Shown here piece by piece: positions 17,344 through 26,398 of a stretch of 64,000 nucleotides of DNA. The translations under genes were made by a program, and so were the position numbers. This DNA comes from an uncultured Bacilli bacterium (GTDB lineage Bacteria; Bacillota_I; Bacilli_A; RF39; UBA660), in the NCBI GenBank assembly GCA_947626275.1, contig CANQRL010000003.1:47788-111787 (forward strand), given 5' to 3'. The first letter of the stretch is position 1. Every line of letters starts with the position of its first letter. A model generated the notes under the pieces. The model was given only the letters and a program-made list of their open reading frames with translations. It was not told where the DNA came from and ran no database searches.

Positions 17344-19383
17344 ATGGAAAGAGTTGCTCTTTATCTGAGATTATCAAAAGAGGATTTTGATAAAATGGAT
17401 ATAACCTCCGTAAGTGAAAGTATCAAAAACCAAGAATTGATGTTGAAAGAGGAAGTCAAAAAACACGATACTTGGGAAATTGTAGGCATTTATTCTGACG
17501 AAGATTTTTCGGGAGCCGGTACCTATCGACCGGGATTTGAACAACTCATCAAACGATGTGAAAAAGGAGAAATTGATATCGTTCTTTGTAAGAGTCAATC
17601 CCGTTTTTCAAGAGATATGGAAATCATTGAAAAATATCTTCACAATCGATTTATGGAGTGGAATATTCGTTTCATTAGTTTAGTCGATAATGCCGATACA
17701 AAAATGCTTGGAAATAAAAAATCAAGACAGATTAATGCACTTGTGAATGAATGGTTTTTAGAAGATTTATCAAATAATATTAAAGCTACTTTCCGAACAA
17801 AATGGAAAAATGGAGAATGTACGTCTGCCTTTGCCAAATATGGCTTCATCAAAGACCCTCGAAATAAAAATCATCTCCTCATCGACCCTATCGCTAGAAA
17901 AACACTAAGAGATATGGCTCATCTTTTTTTAGAGGGATATGGACAGGATAAAATCGCCCAAATATTAGAAGAAAGAAAAATTCCTAGTCCTTATGAGTAC
18001 AAAGCCATGAATAGATGTAAACTAAAGATTCCCTCTTCTAAAAGAATTTCTTCTATTCAAAAAACAGGAAAATATATCCTCAAAATCAAGCTGCATAACC
18101 CCTATCCCCAAACATTAAAAAATGTCCTAGTTATTTTTACTTTAGGAACGCATCCTAATCAATTAAATAATTCTCCTTTTCTTTTAAAAGTCTATTCTCT
18201 AGAAGAACATTTAACCCTTTATTATCGAAAGCCATGCTCTATGAAACGATTAATAGATATCCTTCCGACTACTTCTAATCTGGAATCTTCTCAAGATTGG
18301 ATTTCATTATCTAACCAAGAACCCCTTCCTCCCAACGTAAATTATTTAGCCATTCAAATAGATCAATTTGATCGATTTCTAGAAACCACTTGTGAATTAG
18401 AAGTCGAACTTCCCCACAATCGACAAAAGCTTTCTTATCAGCTATTCCATGAAACTACGGTAAACAATGAAAAAAGAAAAATCCCTCTTTCCTACGAAAT
18501 TCGAAAGAAGTGTCAATGGAGTGGTAGAATGATTTATCATATGCTAAAAGATGAATCCTATCATGGAGTCTTAGTTCAAGGAAAAACTAAAAGAATCAGT
18601 TATAAAAATCATAAATGTGTACTTAACGATAAAGAAAATTGGATACGGGTAGAAAATGCAACGGAAAAAATATTTGATGATATTACGTGGGAAGCCATTC
18701 AAAATAAAATGAAAGAAAAAAATCGTGTAGGAAAAAGCGGTAAAAATCACCTTTTTTGTGGAAAAGTTTATTGTGATATCTGTGGAAACATCATGCACAA
18801 AAATTCTAGTTCCACAAACCAAAAGAAAAAAATAGATTATCTTGTTTGTAAAGATAGAAAAGAAAAATGGAAAAACTGCGATAACCTTCGATCTATTAGA
18901 ATCACAAAATTAGAAGAAATTGTGCGAAATTCCCTTCAAATGATTTTTAAAGAACTCTATGATGAGAAAATGATGAAAACCATCTATACAGCCAACAGGA
19001 GACGAAAAGAAGAACTCTCTTCATTAAAAGAGCTTCTTTTAGAAAAGGAAAACATAGAATCAATTATTCAGAAAAAAAACAGTACCTTTCAAGAACTATA
19101 TAACGACAAAATCGAAGGAATTCTCGATATATCTGACTTTTTAATGTTACACAAAAACTATAAAGAAGAAATAGAAAAATGCCAAAATAGATTAAATGTA
19201 TTAGAAAAAGAAATTCGTGAGTTTCATAGCAAAAGCAAACTAGATCTAGATAATTTTAACTTTCAAAAAACGATTCTTCAACTATTAGATTTTCAACTAA
19301 TAAACAAATTCATTCTTCGTATACAAATAGGAAAAATAGATAATTGTCACAATCGCAAAGTTAAAATTTTTTGGGATTTTTAA
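17344..19383 (+). CDS. large serine recombinase 3, with extra internal domain
   Basis: A 679-residue recombinase. The catalytic domain (about 1-150) has YLRLSKED with Ser11 and KSQSRFSRDMEIIE. The recombinase domain begins at about 165 but is split: from about 222 to 388 there is a block with no counterpart in the other two recombinases here, rich in beta-like patterns (KYILKIKLHNPYPQTLKNVL). The normal sequence resumes at WSGRMIYHMLKDESYHG. A zinc ribbon (CDIC, then two more Cys) lies at about 475-520 and a coiled coil at about 560-640. ATG 17344 is chosen as the first Met before the catalytic domain; a TTG at 17314 is possible. It converges on recombinase 2. Confidence 0.9.
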   Translation: MERVALYLRLSKEDFDKMDITSVSESIKNQELMLKEEVKKHDTWEIVGIYSDEDFSGAGTYRPGFEQLIKRCEKGEIDIVLCKSQSRFSRDMEIIEKYLHNRFMEWNIRFISLVDNADTKMLGNKKSRQINALVNEWFLEDLSNNIKATFRTKWKNGECTSAFAKYGFIKDPRNKNHLLIDPIARKTLRDMAHLFLEGYGQDKIAQILEERKIPSPYEYKAMNRCKLKIPSSKRISSIQKTGKYILKIKLHNPYPQTLKNVLVIFTLGTHPNQLNNSPFLLKVYSLEEHLTLYYRKPCSMKRLIDILPTTSNLESSQDWISLSNQEPLPPNVNYLAIQIDQFDRFLETTCELEVELPHNRQKLSYQLFHETTVNNEKRKIPLSYEIRKKCQWSGRMIYHMLKDESYHGVLVQGKTKRISYKNHKCVLNDKENWIRVENATEKIFDDITWEAIQNKMKEKNRVGKSGKNHLFCGKVYCDICGNIMHKNSSSTNQKKKIDYLVCKDRKEKWKNCDNLRSIRITKLEEIVRNSLQMIFKELYDEKMMKTIYTANRRRKEELSSLKELLLEKENIESIIQKKNSTFQELYNDKIEGILDISDFLMLHKNYKEEIEKCQNRLNVLEKEIREFHSKSKLDLDNFNFQKTILQLLDFQLINKFILRIQIGKIDNCHNRKVKIFWDF

Positions 19384-19413
19384 TTTTTTCTACTTTCTGT
19401 GGTTTAGGTATTC

Positions 19414-19477
19414 GAAGCAACCGGTCCTATCGGATCAACGGGTCCTACTGGTCCTACCGGAGAGACTGGTCCTACTG
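19414..19477 (+). pseudogene. orphan collagen-coding fragment between two recombinases
   Basis: In the frame GAA-GCA-ACC-GGT the sequence codes [21 protein letters not shown]. It is preceded by an in-frame TAG with no start codon between. It joins in frame to GGT at 21687 if element 2 is removed. The 5' end of this gene has been lost or lies beyond the recombinase 3 insertion. Confidence 0.8.
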
Positions 19478-19480
19478 AAA

Positions 19481-19494
19481 CATACAAAAGTGTA
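19481..19494 (+). repeat. left terminal inverted repeat of element 2
   Basis: CATACAAAAGTGTA, paired with the arm at 21674-21687. Confidence 0.8.
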
Positions 19495-19523
19495 AGTATT
19501 TCATTTTAAAGAAATGCCATTAC

Positions 19524-21098
19524 CTAGAATAATGACCTTATTTTATAGTAAATCTTAACTTTTAAATTCTCATCAATTTCGATTCTTTCAATAAGAGCTG
19601 ATAGCAATTTTTTAGTGGGATTCTTCCACTCCAAATATTCTTGTATGATTTTGGTATATTTACTATCATCTTTGGTTGCTTTACTTTTTAGAAGTAACAA
19701 TTCTTTATCGATTTTCTTTACATCATCTATCATCCGTTTGATATTATCATTTATAAGGTTGTATTGTCTTGTATATACTTCTTTAGTGATCTTTTCTTTG
19801 TAAAAGTCATTAAGTGCCCTATCAATACAAGTGTTTTGTACTTTAATTTCATTTTCTACACGTGTCTTTTTCATTTTCAAATTATATTGTAATTTTACAG
19901 TTTTATCATTGTTTTTCAATAAAGTTTCAAAGTTACTTGTTAAAAGATATTTTTTACACATTTCCTGAATATCTTTTAACACTTCTTTTTCTAATTCATC
20001 ATAGTCCATTTTATGTGGTGTACATACATTGTATCTTGTATATTTTTTATAGTAATTGCAATAGCATATATGCCTTACAACTTGCTTCCCTTTGTTTTTC
20101 CATTTATACTCATTTATGCTTATTGTATGTCCACATTCCTTACATACTAGAAAACCTCTAAAAAGATATTCATGCGATTTTTGACTTCTATTTTTATTCT
20201 TGTTGTATATATTTTGTGCTATCTCAAAAGTTTCCTTATCAACAATAGCGGGACATTTACCTTTTGCAGTTATCCACTCACTTTTGTTGGTACGCACTCT
20301 TTTCTTTGACTTGTAACTAACTTTTTTTTCTCTACGTTGCGTTAAATCCCCCATATAAGTAGGGTTAGTTAAAATATTCTCAATCGTCTTTGCCTTCCAT
20401 ATTCCAAAAGTAGATGATTTATTACCACGTGTTTGTTTTTGATAAATACTTGGTATCGGTATCTTTTCATTAGTAAATGTATTACAAATTGTTTGTATAC
20501 CTATACCATTGTTAAACATTTCAAAAATACGTATCACTATATTTTTTACTTCCTCATCAATAATTAAATGGTGTTTATCGTTCGCTATATCACGTTTATA
20601 ACCATAAGGCGCAATACCGCCCATAAAAAGTCCGTTTTTCTTTTTACTATTTAGTATTTCAATTATCTTCTGTGAAATATCTTGAATATACATATCGTTG
20701 TATGCAAACTTCATTAAAATATTATGGCTGTTAAAATCAAGACTATCATACCTATCACCAAGAGCAACATACCTAATTCTACGCTCTGGAAAATATCTTT
20801 CGGCATAATAACCAGTTTCTATATGATCCCTACCTAAACGAGATAAATCTTTGGTTATTACCATATTTATTTTTTTAGATTCAATGTCTCCTATCATACG
20901 ATTAAAGCCATCTCTATCAAAATTCCCACCACTAAAGCCATCATCTATATACTCATCAATATAAATGAGTTGGTTTTCTTTTATATAATCCCAAATATAT
21001 TCCCTTTGATTTGCTATACTTACACTTTCTCTATCTTTTGCTTCATCTTTTGAAAGCCTTAAATATATACCTACTTTATATATCTCATCGGTATTCAT
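19524..21098 (-). CDS. large serine recombinase 2 (element 2)
   Basis: A 524-residue enzyme. The start at 21098 is favoured because GAAAGGA lies seven bases ahead; an ATG 15 bases upstream overlaps this ribosome site. Ser16 lies in YLRLSKDEA, and the TKDLSRLGRDHIETGYYAE segment is classic for TnpX/TndX-type recombinases. The recombinase domain follows at about 155-290. The zinc ribbon has CKEC and two later Cys (about 330-370), and a coiled coil lies at about 390-460. It resembles recombinase 1 in length, layout and orientation relative to the element ends, but the sequences are well diverged. Confidence 0.93.
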   Translation of the reverse strand: MNTDEIYKVGIYLRLSKDEAKDRESVSIANQREYIWDYIKENQLIYIDEYIDDGFSGGNFDRDGFNRMIGDIESKKINMVITKDLSRLGRDHIETGYYAERYFPERRIRYVALGDRYDSLDFNSHNILMKFAYNDMYIQDISQKIIEILNSKKKNGLFMGGIAPYGYKRDIANDKHHLIIDEEVKNIVIRIFEMFNNGIGIQTICNTFTNEKIPIPSIYQKQTRGNKSSTFGIWKAKTIENILTNPTYMGDLTQRREKKVSYKSKKRVRTNKSEWITAKGKCPAIVDKETFEIAQNIYNKNKNRSQKSHEYLFRGFLVCKECGHTISINEYKWKNKGKQVVRHICYCNYYKKYTRYNVCTPHKMDYDELEKEVLKDIQEMCKKYLLTSNFETLLKNNDKTVKLQYNLKMKKTRVENEIKVQNTCIDRALNDFYKEKITKEVYTRQYNLINDNIKRMIDDVKKIDKELLLLKSKATKDDSKYTKIIQEYLEWKNPTKKLLSALIERIEIDENLKVKIYYKIRSLF

Positions 21099-21147
21099 TT
21101 TTGTTCCTTTCATCTAATGAAATGAATTTTTATATACATATTACTTT

Positions 21148-21240
21148 TTAAAAAGTCTCATTAAAATATATGATTAAAAATTGTTCCATGATTTCTTGTA
21201 GTGACTTACCATTTTCATCAAATACACGCTCAATATTCAT
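21148..21240 (-). CDS. 30-residue protein upstream of recombinase 2
   Basis: ATG 21240 has a strong ribosome site (GGGAGGAG). The product includes ENGKSLQEIMEQFLIIYFNE, resembling DGASLEEVMEDLFIECYLLE of the small frame in element 1, with a conserved Gly-x-Ser-Leu-x-Glu-x-Met-Glu pattern. It lies 49 bases upstream of the recombinase start. A directionality or regulatory role is guessed from position. Confidence 0.6.
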   Translation of the reverse strand: MNIERVFDENGKSLQEIMEQFLIIYFNETF

Positions 21241-21365
21241 TTGTAAAACTCCTCCCTCTAATTTTATGTAAATTCAATTCAATTATTTCTCTCAAAGAAC
21301 TTTTTATTTTAAAAGTTGAGAAAAATAAAAACATATGAGTTATATTCATATGTTCTTCATTAAAA

Positions 21366-21593
21366 TTATTCATTATTACTACTATCAAAAATGATTGGAA
21401 TAAGTAACAAGATAATAGTTACCCATACACCATAATCAGTTATTTTCGTAACAAAACCGCTTTCAATGTTATTTACATTGACATAAATTGAAGATACTAG
21501 CATTGCAATTAACACAATCAACTGAAGTATTACACAAGTTTTTTGAAGCTTTGTTCCCTTAATTTCTATCAACTTCTTCTTTTTCTTTGCCAT
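21366..21593 (-). CDS. two-span small membrane protein (element 2 cargo)
   Basis: A 75-residue protein beginning with a Lys-rich stretch (MAKKKKKLIEIKG). It has two hydrophobic segments at about 19-38 (CVILQLIVLIAMLVSSIYV) and 51-68 (YGVWVTIILLLIPIIF). The ribosome site GAGGAGG precedes the ATG. I recognise no family. Its place inside the element suggests cargo or a holin-like or superinfection-exclusion role; none is demonstrated. Confidence 0.65.
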   Translation of the reverse strand: MAKKKKKLIEIKGTKLQKTCVILQLIVLIAMLVSSIYVNVNNIESGFVTKITDYGVWVTIILLLIPIIFDSSNNE

Positions 21594-21655
21594 AAGTAAA
21601 CCTCCTCTAGTATAATTATAACATAAGTTCTATTTATTTAAAATAAGCTTCTTCA

Positions 21656-22238
<583 letters not shown>

Positions 22239-22243
22239 AATTC

Positions 22244-23317
22244 ATGAAAATTATTGTTTATGCAATTTCTAAAAATGAGGAAAAATTTGTACAAAGATGG
22301 TACCAATCTATGAAGGAAGCCGATGAAATATATGTACTAGATACGGGTTCTACCGATAATACGGTAAAAGAGTTAACCGATTTAGGTGTTCATGTCGTTC
22401 AAAAAGAAATTGTTCCTTGGCGATTTGATGTTGCTAGAAATGAATCTTTAAAACTAGTAGACGAAGATGCTGATTTATGTGTCTGTACTGATTTAGATGA
22501 AGTATTTCTTCCAGGATGGAGAAAACAGTTAGAAGAGAATATTCTTCCAGAAACGACTAGAGTTTCTTATACTTATCACTGGAAGTTAGATGAAAATCAA
22601 CATCCTATCATTAGTTTTTATATTCAAAAGATTCATCGAAGAAAGGGATACCATTGGACGCATCCTGTTCATGAAGTCTTAACTTATCAAGGAGAAAAAG
22701 AGAACATTCAAGTCCTAGACAAGATTATCGTTCATCACTATCCAGATGATAAGAAATCTCGAAGTAGTTATCTTTCTCTTCTAGAACTTTCTGTTAAGGA
22801 AGATCCTTTAGATGATAGGAATATGCACTACCTCGGAAGAGAATACATGTACTATGGTGATTATGAAAAAGCCATCGATACTTTAAAGAAACATCTGACT
22901 TTAGAGAAAGCAACTTGGAAAGATGAAAGATGTGCATCTATGCGCTTTATTGCTCGCTCTTACTTTTATTTACATCAATATGAAGAAGCTGAAGCTTGGG
23001 CTATCAAAGCAATCAAAGAAGCTCCTTACTTAAGAGAACCCTATATGGAGAAAGCCATGATTGCTTATGGTACAAAAGATTGGTGGAGTCTCATTGAAGA
23101 GGGTTTAAAATCTCTTTCTCTTCCCGAAAAAAAGATGACTTACATCAATGAATTCTTTTCTAGAACAGAAACTATCTATGATCTTTTATCCATTGCTTTT
23201 TATCAGGTAGGACTTTATGACTTTTCGTATACCGCGATAAACAAGGCTCTAGCCATATCGCCAGAGGATTCCCGTTTACAAAACAACGCTAAAATAATAA
23301 ACGAAAAAAGAAAGTAA
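22244..23317 (+). CDS. family 2 glycosyltransferase with C-terminal helical repeats
   Basis: A 357-residue protein. Residues of about 1-200 form a GT-A glycosyltransferase domain with YAISKNEEKFVQRWYQS, VLDTGSTDNTV and the metal-binding DLDEVF. The C-terminal half (about 205-350) looks like TPR repeats (YLGREYMYYGDYEKAIDTLK). This arrangement is seen in enzymes that glycosylate repetitive surface proteins. It starts five bases after the collagen-like stop codon with no separate ribosome site, so it is probably translated by coupling. I infer that it modifies Thr residues of the collagen-like repeats. A terminator follows, closing the unit. Confidence 0.85.
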   Translation: MKIIVYAISKNEEKFVQRWYQSMKEADEIYVLDTGSTDNTVKELTDLGVHVVQKEIVPWRFDVARNESLKLVDEDADLCVCTDLDEVFLPGWRKQLEENILPETTRVSYTYHWKLDENQHPIISFYIQKIHRRKGYHWTHPVHEVLTYQGEKENIQVLDKIIVHHYPDDKKSRSSYLSLLELSVKEDPLDDRNMHYLGREYMYYGDYEKAIDTLKKHLTLEKATWKDERCASMRFIARSYFYLHQYEEAEAWAIKAIKEAPYLREPYMEKAMIAYGTKDWWSLIEEGLKSLSLPEKKMTYINEFFSRTETIYDLLSIAFYQVGLYDFSYTAINKALAISPEDSRLQNNAKIINEKRK

Positions 23318-23333
23318 CTTACTTTCTTTTTTT
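23307..23333 (+). terminator. terminator of the collagen/glycosyltransferase unit
   Basis: AAAGAAAGT and ACTTTCTTT form a stem across the stop codon, followed by T residues. Confidence 0.8.
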
Positions 23334-23355
23334 GATTCCGTTCGATAACAAAGTT

Positions 23356-24144
23356 CTAAGAAGCAAAAATCTGATTTGGTAAAAGAGCATTTATGCCAAA
23401 TCCGTATTGCGTCTCGTCTAATGTAGAAGCACTTAAGATAGTATTCAACGTATTTAAATAACTAGCTCCGAAAGTATTGTCCACCGTTGTAATAGATGCT
23501 ACAAAGGTAGAAGTAGAGTTTGCTTTCGTATAAGCATAAAGAACATTGTTTCCTTCCAAGACGCAATTGACAACTAGATATGGTTTTCCATTTACCGTTT
23601 GATTGTTGACCGTTACGGTAGTTGCGCCTTTGTCCAAGAACACTTTTTGAATTTCATCATTGCTTAATGTTGTCACACTATCAAAATTTACTTCTTGCGC
23701 CGTAAGAGTCATGAACCAAGTTGGGTTTTCAGCTCGATCCATAATTTTTAGGTATCCATCTTCCACTTTTGTCGCAAAAGAGATTGGAATGCTATAAACA
23801 AACTTCCCTACAGCAATCGAGAATTTAGTGGCAGGCTGCTCGGCTGGTTGTTGCGATGTACAATCGCATTCTTTTTTCCCCTTCTCCTTTTTATTGCTAT
23901 TATTCATAGAAACAATGAGCAATACAATGGCCACTAAAACAAGAATAATTAAAACAATAATGGCTATGAAAACTTTCGAATTAGACTTTTTTGGTTGTAC
24001 CTCAACTGGTTGTTGTGGAACTGGTTCTGGTGTTGGTTGAATGGGAGTCAAAGTGGTAGCTGGATTCCAGTTAGAAGGAGCTCCACATTTTCTACATCTT
24101 GGTTCTCCTGGAAATAAAGGAGCCCCACAATTTGGACAATTCAT
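23356..24144 (-). CDS. zinc-ribbon membrane protein
   Basis: A 262-residue protein. An N-terminal zinc ribbon has CPNC and CRKC (residues 3-22), then comes a Pro-rich linker and one membrane segment (about 58-82). The C-terminal domain of about 160 residues presumably lies outside the cell; it begins after ECDCTSQQ and resembles lipoprotein-like beta domains. ATG 24144 is chosen because GAGGG lies seven bases ahead; an upstream ATG at 24180 overlaps the previous gene. Zinc-ribbon plus single-span proteins of this kind are common in Firmicutes and poorly understood. It follows a lipoprotein gene on the same strand. Confidence 0.75.
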   Translation of the reverse strand: MNCPNCGAPLFPGEPRCRKCGAPSNWNPATTLTPIQPTPEPVPQQPVEVQPKKSNSKVFIAIIVLIILVLVAIVLLIVSMNNSNKKEKGKKECDCTSQQPAEQPATKFSIAVGKFVYSIPISFATKVEDGYLKIMDRAENPTWFMTLTAQEVNFDSVTTLSNDEIQKVFLDKGATTVTVNNQTVNGKPYLVVNCVLEGNNVLYAYTKANSTSTFVASITTVDNTFGASYLNTLNTILSASTLDETQYGFGINALLPNQIFAS

Positions 24145-24170
24145 CTTTTTTCCCTCTTTTCTTTTATCTC

Positions 24171-24587
24171 TTATTGACAAACAAATCCATCAGAAGTAAG
24201 ACTTTCTTTTTGTTCTTTTAGAGAATCATAAATTTTTAAAGATTCCTTTTCTTCGTCTGTTAATTTTTCTACATCAACAGTAAGCGTAATAATAACGGTA
24301 TTTCCCTCTACTCTAGATTCGTAAGTTGTTTGGCTTTGATTTTCGTATTGAGCACCTACTAATGTATCCATCCGCTCTTTGGCAACAGCAGCTTCCTCAG
24401 CATTCATCTGTTCCAATTTCGTTTCTAGTATTTCTTTTAAAACTTGATCATTTTTATGTTCAAGTCGCATCTCAAGATTTCCAGTTTGATCTTCTTTTAT
24501 ACAGCTTAATGTTTCCACCTTGTTTCCACATCCTGTTAGGAGCAATGGAACAAGTAAAACACCTAATAACATTTTCTTATTTCTCAC
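24171..24587 (-). CDS. putative lipoprotein
   Basis: A 138-residue protein with a GTG start after GAGGTG. The lipobox LLLTGC gives a lipidated Cys at about residue 20. The mature part resembles DUF1307-type lipoproteins: a short beta-rich domain with TLSCIKED near the start and VEGNTVIITLTVDVEKL later. It is probably anchored on the outer face of the cell membrane. It is followed by the zinc-ribbon membrane protein gene. No function is known to me. Confidence 0.75.
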   Translation of the reverse strand: MRNKKMLLGVLLVPLLLTGCGNKVETLSCIKEDQTGNLEMRLEHKNDQVLKEILETKLEQMNAEEAAVAKERMDTLVGAQYENQSQTTYESRVEGNTVIITLTVDVEKLTDEEKESLKIYDSLKEQKESLTSDGFVCQ

Positions 24588-24664
24588 TTAGAGCACCTCT
24601 ATTCTATTCTTAGGATACCATATTTTTAAAAAAATAACAATGAAAAAGATATCATATAGATATC

Positions 24665-25318
24665 TTACTCTGCTATCCAAAGCGTGTAAAGAGACTCTGA
24701 CAAGGAAATTTCTTCTGGTGTAAACGTATTTAAAATACGATCTGAGCCTAATCGAGAAGCTCCTTTAAACATCGCAGTCTCTTGAAAATTCATAGGAGAA
24801 GCATAACTATTCGTGAATGGTTGGAAGTCTACTTTCGCACATTTTCCTAATTGCATTCCAGCTGCCTCAGCAATCGTCGTTGCTTGTATTTTCGCATCTT
24901 GATAAGCATCTTTAAGCAAATCTCTTCGAACCCCTTTTTCATCTTTCACTTTAAAGTAGATTTGGCATCTTGGTGGCCTTTCTAGGGAAACTACTTCTAC
25001 CAATATTTTAGCCATCTTTTCTTTATCGTAATCAAATTCTATTTTAGCATTTTGACTATAGTGGAATCCCGCAAATTCATGGGTCCTCGTCGCTTCATTA
25101 TAAATCGTTTCTTCCCTGATAACAAAGTTTTTGGTTTTCATATCCTCTTTCACAAATCCATTGGGAATCAAAATTTTTTGGACAAACTCTTCCCCACTCA
25201 ATATTCCTAAGCGCATTGCCTCTTCTTGGGTATCCGCTGTTGCTTCAAAATAAATTTGAATTTGAACCATATCTGGTAAAACGGTTTTCGTTCCTGTCCC
25301 CTGTACAATAATCTCCAT
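24665..25318 (-). CDS. SIMPL domain protein (DUF541)
   Basis: A 217-residue protein that opens with IVQGTGTKTVLPDMVQIQIYF, the usual SIMPL/DUF541 start, and contains KDAYQDAKIQATTIAEAAGMQLGKCAKVDF, the helix-strand part that ends the domain. No signal peptide is visible, so it may stay in the cytosol, although many relatives are exported. Family function is unclear; some relatives affect signalling or oxidative stress. It stands alone on the minus strand opposite a sortase gene. Confidence 0.8.
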   Translation of the reverse strand: MEIIVQGTGTKTVLPDMVQIQIYFEATADTQEEAMRLGILSGEEFVQKILIPNGFVKEDMKTKNFVIREETIYNEATRTHEFAGFHYSQNAKIEFDYDKEKMAKILVEVVSLERPPRCQIYFKVKDEKGVRRDLLKDAYQDAKIQATTIAEAAGMQLGKCAKVDFQPFTNSYASPMNFQETAMFKGASRLGSDRILNTFTPEEISLSESLYTLWIAE

Positions 25319-25447
25319 AAAATCAAATTCCTCCTTCTTTAGAAAACTATCGTCTACTTTGAATAGTCTCTCTTCTAGAATTATAACACATTCATTTTCT
25401 ACATAGACAAATTTTTTATTATGGAGTACAATAATGTTGGTGATTAC

Positions 25448-26278
25448 ATGAAAAAACGCAGACTAAAAAAAAGAATTTTTCGCTTTCTTCTTTTAGTCAT
25501 TATCGTTCTCAGTTTTGCTCTTCTAATAGTCTCTCTATCTCATATTATTAAGTGGGCTATCGAATCAAAAGAGATTCAAGACATTTCTTCGAATGCTCAA
25601 AAGGAAGTCGTCATCAAAGAAGTAGAGGATGATGAACAAACTGAAATTATTGAACAGCCAAAAGAAGTAGAAAAATTTAACCCTTATTGGGACTATATTA
25701 AAATGAATCTATTAGAAGTCGACTTTTCCAATCTCAAAAAGACAAATAGCGATGTCATCGGTTGGATTCAAGTTCCTAATACCAACGTCAATTACCCATT
25801 TGTACAGACAACCGATAACGATTACTATTTACACCATGCTTTTAACAAGAGTAGAAATAGTGCGGGATGGATTTTCTTAGACTATCGAAATGACCTAGAA
25901 ATACTCAACCAAAATACCATCATTTATGGTCATGGAAGATACGATAGAACGATGTTTGGATCGCTCAAAAATCTTCTCAAATCTAGCTGGCAAAAAAATA
26001 CAAACAATCACATCATCAAATTGTCGACAGAATATCAAAATACGTTATGGCAAATATTCAGTGTCTATCACATTCCAACAACTGGGGATTATTTAACAAC
26101 CTATTTTCCAAGCGAGGAAGAATATCAAGCTTTTTTGGATAAAATACTAAAAAGAAGTGCCTACCAATTTCCAACAACCGTTTCTTCAACCGATAAGATT
26201 TTAACGTTATCTACTTGCTATAACGATGAAGAAAAACTAGTCGTCCATGCTAAATTAATTAAAATTCAAAATAAATAA
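25448..26278 (+). CDS. class B-like sortase
   Basis: A 276-residue protein with a basic start and one membrane anchor (about 12-35), then a sortase domain (about 85-275). The catalytic His lies in IIYGHGRYD, the Cys in LTLSTCYND, and an Arg/Lys region follows. DVIGWIQVPNTNVNYPFVQ is typical of class B sortases. The start at 25448 is preferred over 25421 because GGTGAT precedes it. Sortases join surface proteins to the cell wall. No LPxTG or NPxTN substrate gene is visible in the window. A terminator follows at once. Confidence 0.88.
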   Translation: MKKRRLKKRIFRFLLLVIIVLSFALLIVSLSHIIKWAIESKEIQDISSNAQKEVVIKEVEDDEQTEIIEQPKEVEKFNPYWDYIKMNLLEVDFSNLKKTNSDVIGWIQVPNTNVNYPFVQTTDNDYYLHHAFNKSRNSAGWIFLDYRNDLEILNQNTIIYGHGRYDRTMFGSLKNLLKSSWQKNTNNHIIKLSTEYQNTLWQIFSVYHIPTTGDYLTTYFPSEEEYQAFLDKILKRSAYQFPTTVSSTDKILTLSTCYNDEEKLVVHAKLIKIQNK

Positions 26279-26307
26279 AAGGTTTTACAAAAGTGTGAAA
26301 CCTTTTT
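26277..26307 (+). terminator. terminator of the sortase gene
   Basis: AAAGGTTT and AAACCTTT form a stem with a 12-base loop and a T run, overlapping the stop codon. Confidence 0.85.
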
Positions 26308-26398
26308 TCATATCCTTAAGTAAACATCCTGTAAAATTTTACATATGACATATGATAAATTTTCATTTCATGGTATAACTATTATAAGAAGGTGTCTT

